In this document: positions 62,508 to 64,000 of the stretch, piece by piece
Position numbering within the stretch: position 1 is the stretch's first letter
Layout: every line of letters begins with the position of its first letter
Assembly (NCBI RefSeq): GCF_000161455.1
Contig: NZ_CM000745.1
Coordinates: 1,526,063 to 1,590,062 of the forward strand
DNA length: 64,000 bases
Direction: 5' to 3'
Source of the DNA: Bacillus pseudomycoides DSM 12442
GTDB lineage: Bacteria; Bacillota; Bacilli; Bacillales; Bacillaceae_G
Notes under the pieces: generated by a model
What the model saw: the letters and a program-made list of their open reading frames with translations, nothing else
Databases searched by the model: none
What the model was told of the DNA's origin: nothing
Position numbers and translations under genes: made by a program

Positions 62508-63737
62508 TTAATTCATTTGTACCATCGGTTCAATTTTTGCCATAAAAGATTGATGAAGAGCTTCTACACCATCTACTAAATGTAGGCGATCAATGACAAC
62601 AGATACTTTAATTTCAGATGTACTTACCATTTTAATATGAATATTTTCGTCTTTTAATGTAGAGAACATGTCAGCGGCAACACCTGGATTGGATACCATG
62701 CCGGATCCAACAATTGATACTTTTGCTAGATGATTTTCATATTCTACAGATCTATAGTGAAGTGCTTCTTGATTTTGTTCTAATACTTCTAATGTTTCTC
62801 TTAAGTCACCCGAATGAATAGAGAAGGATAGATGTACAGTACCTTCATTTGTAATACTTTGAATAATAATATCAACATTAATGTGAGCGGTAGCCAACGT
62901 AGAGAAAACAGTTGAAAGTGCTCCTTGTTCTAATCCTTTAATTGTTACGCGTGTAATATTATCTTCAAATGCAATACCTTTTACGATTGATTGTTGTTCC
63001 ATGTTACATTCTCCCCTTACAATTGTTCCGTTTTCTTGTTCCATACTTGAACGAACTTCTAAAACTACGTTATGATTTTTCGCGAATTCAACAGCACGTG
63101 GATGCAGTACACCAGCACCAAGATTTGCGAGCTCTAACATTTCATCATAAGAAATTTCATCTAATTTATATGCGTCTTTTACAACGCGTGGATCAGTCGT
63201 GTATACACCTGTTACGTCTGTGTAAATATCACATTTTTTCGCTTTCAGCGCAGCTGCTAATGCAACAGCAGTTGTATCAGAACCACCGCGGCCTAGTGTG
63301 GTAATTTCGTTCTCTTTACTTAGTCCTTGGAAGCCAGCAACGATTACAATTGTTCCTTCTTGTAAAAGGGATTGAATACGTTCAGTATTAATATCAGAGA
63401 TTCTTGCACTTCCATGTACAGATTCAGTCGTAATACCAGCTTGCCACCCAGTTAGTGAAATAGCGTCGTATCCTTTTGCTTGCAGCGCCATTGTTAATAA
63501 AGAAATGGTAACTTGTTCGCCAGTTGTTAAAAGCATGTCCATTTCACGTTTACTCGGATTTTCGGTAATAGCAGTAGCAAGTGCGACAAGCTCATCTGTG
63601 CTTTTTCCCATTGCAGATACAACTGTAACAACACCGTTCCCTCGTTCATATTCTTCAATAATTAAATTTGCTACATGTTGAATGCGCTGAATACTTCCGA
63701 CAGAAGTACCACCGAATTTTTGAACAATCGTTTCCAT
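62508..63737 (-). CDS. lysC: Aspartate kinase (LysC type)
   Basis: 409 residues. Catalytic domain: IVQKFGGTSVGS, VVSAMGKSTDELV, LLTTGEQVTISLL, RGGSDTTAVALAAALKA and DVTGVYTTDPR. The C-terminal ~150 residues form two ACT domains (ITRVTIKGLEQGALS; KVSIVGSGMVSNPGVAADMF) that bind the feedback inhibitor. It phosphorylates aspartate as the first step to lysine, threonine, methionine and diaminopimelate. The length with an internal beta-subunit start matches the lysine-regulated LysC class. GAAAGAAGGAA ribosome-binding site; preceded by a terminator-bearing leader. Confidence 0.93.
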   Translation of the reverse strand: METIVQKFGGTSVGSIQRIQHVANLIIEEYERGNGVVTVVSAMGKSTDELVALATAITENPSKREMDMLLTTGEQVTISLLTMALQAKGYDAISLTGWQAGITTESVHGSARISDINTERIQSLLQEGTIVIVAGFQGLSKENEITTLGRGGSDTTAVALAAALKAKKCDIYTDVTGVYTTDPRVVKDAYKLDEISYDEMLELANLGAGVLHPRAVEFAKNHNVVLEVRSSMEQENGTIVRGECNMEQQSIVKGIAFEDNITRVTIKGLEQGALSTVFSTLATAHINVDIIIQSITNEGTVHLSFSIHSGDLRETLEVLEQNQEALHYRSVEYENHLAKVSIVGSGMVSNPGVAADMFSTLKDENIHIKMVSTSEIKVSVVIDRLHLVDGVEALHQSFMAKIEPMVQMN

Positions 63738-63848
63738 TACAAATTCCTTCTTTCATCCATTTTTATTAATTAATCAGGAAAGGTGTAAAAAACATATAAG
63801 AGAGATGTATAAGTCCCTAAATATTCCTGTAGTTACCGGAAAGAAAAA

Positions 63849-63884
63849 CAAAAAAACACCATCTCAAATAGGGGAGGATGGTGC
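63849..63884 (-). terminator. Leader terminator upstream of lysC
   Basis: On the minus strand CACCATC ... GATGGTG followed by a T7 run, about 110 bases before the lysC start; consistent with a riboswitch expression platform. Confidence 0.8.
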
Positions 63885-63969
63885 TGTTACAGGAAAAGGG
63901 AAACAGAAAAAGGAGCTAATAAAAAAACCGCCAAAAAAGAATATCATATAAAGCATGATACCTCTTTTT

Positions 63970-64000
63970 TGTAGATAGCTCTTCATATATACACGTCTGT
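63970..64000 (-). promoter_or_regulatory. Probable 3' end of a lysine riboswitch (cut by window edge)
   Basis: The minus-strand GAAGAGCTATCTAC, followed by a terminator before lysC, resembles the closing P1 strand of the L-box (GGGCTATCTC type). Only the last bases are inside the window, so this rests mainly on the known lysine riboswitch ahead of Bacillus lysC. Confidence 0.4.

Noticed and set aside
1..64000. tRNA, rRNA, CRISPR or prophage content
   Set aside because: No cloverleaf-like gene ends, rRNA segments, regularly spaced repeats, integrases or phage structural genes were seen on either strand.

Overview
This AT-rich 64 kb window is bacterial chromosome, and its gene content points to a member of the Bacillus cereus group (B. 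cereus, B. thuringiensis or a close relative). The markers are a Fur-regulated FbpA basic protein, a Zur-controlled COG0523/YcgR/YcgQ cluster, a c-di-AMP riboswitch upstream of kdpA, a T-box asnA gene, a DUF3934 mini-protein and two copies of a B. cereus-type intergenic repeat. Ribosome-binding sites are strong GGAGG types, and TTG/GTG starts are common. I see no rRNA, tRNA, CRISPR array, transposase or prophage. Nearly all of the window looks like ordinary core and near-core chromosome.

Layout. 0-8.6 kb: the end of an ECF sigma gene with its DUF4179 anti-sigma partner, a broken CDF metal-efflux gene, Fur-controlled fbpA, a DMT exporter with a GntR regulator, then a divergent zinc-homeostasis locus (COG0523 GTPase / ycgR-ycgQ) with two Zur boxes. 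9-20 kb: isochorismatase-like hydrolase, NhaC antiporter, TerC protein, fumarase, macrolide-type glycosyltransferase, a zinc-finger/HTH/DUF2087 regulator beside a MATE pump, peptidase E and a ResA-like thiol reductase. 20-25 kb: c-di-AMP riboswitch and kdpA without kdpB or kdpC, D-serine dehydratase, DUF445 protein. 25-34 kb: a four-gene ECF sigma operon on the minus strand (its sigma gene seems to start at ATT), and a plus-strand response regulator/histidine kinase/ABC-2 exporter locus. 34-38 kb: lipase remnant, phospholipase D-type enzyme, GNAT, uridine kinase-like protein, and a second UMP kinase preceded by a small leader ORF that contains a terminator.

38-45 kb is a dicarboxylate amino-acid module: glutamate/aspartate symporter, aspartase, malic enzyme, and a GlnK/GlnL-type two-component pair. 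Together they could import aspartate/glutamate and convert aspartate to fumarate, with malic enzyme draining malate to pyruvate; fumC at 12.5 kb supplies the link from fumarate to malate. 45-53 kb: LysE remnant, an RNase J paralogue, a SWIM/SNF2 helicase, DUF3934, and T-box-controlled asnA. 53-64 kb: a two-domain methyltransferase, an ABC-2 exporter whose ATPase gene is frameshifted, a DUF4097 lipoprotein, heme O synthase with a palindrome over its promoter, an OmpR-type two-component system, and lysC whose leader (probably a lysine riboswitch) runs off the right edge.

Five genes look damaged (CDF efflux, lipase, LysE, the ABC ATPase, and the ECF sigma start codon), and kdpBC is missing. The most interesting observations are the orphan riboswitch-kdpA unit, the ATT-start sigma factor, the leader-ORF/terminator arrangement before the second pyrH, and the promoter palindrome at ctaB. 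I did not find a convincing undescribed defence or mobile system.
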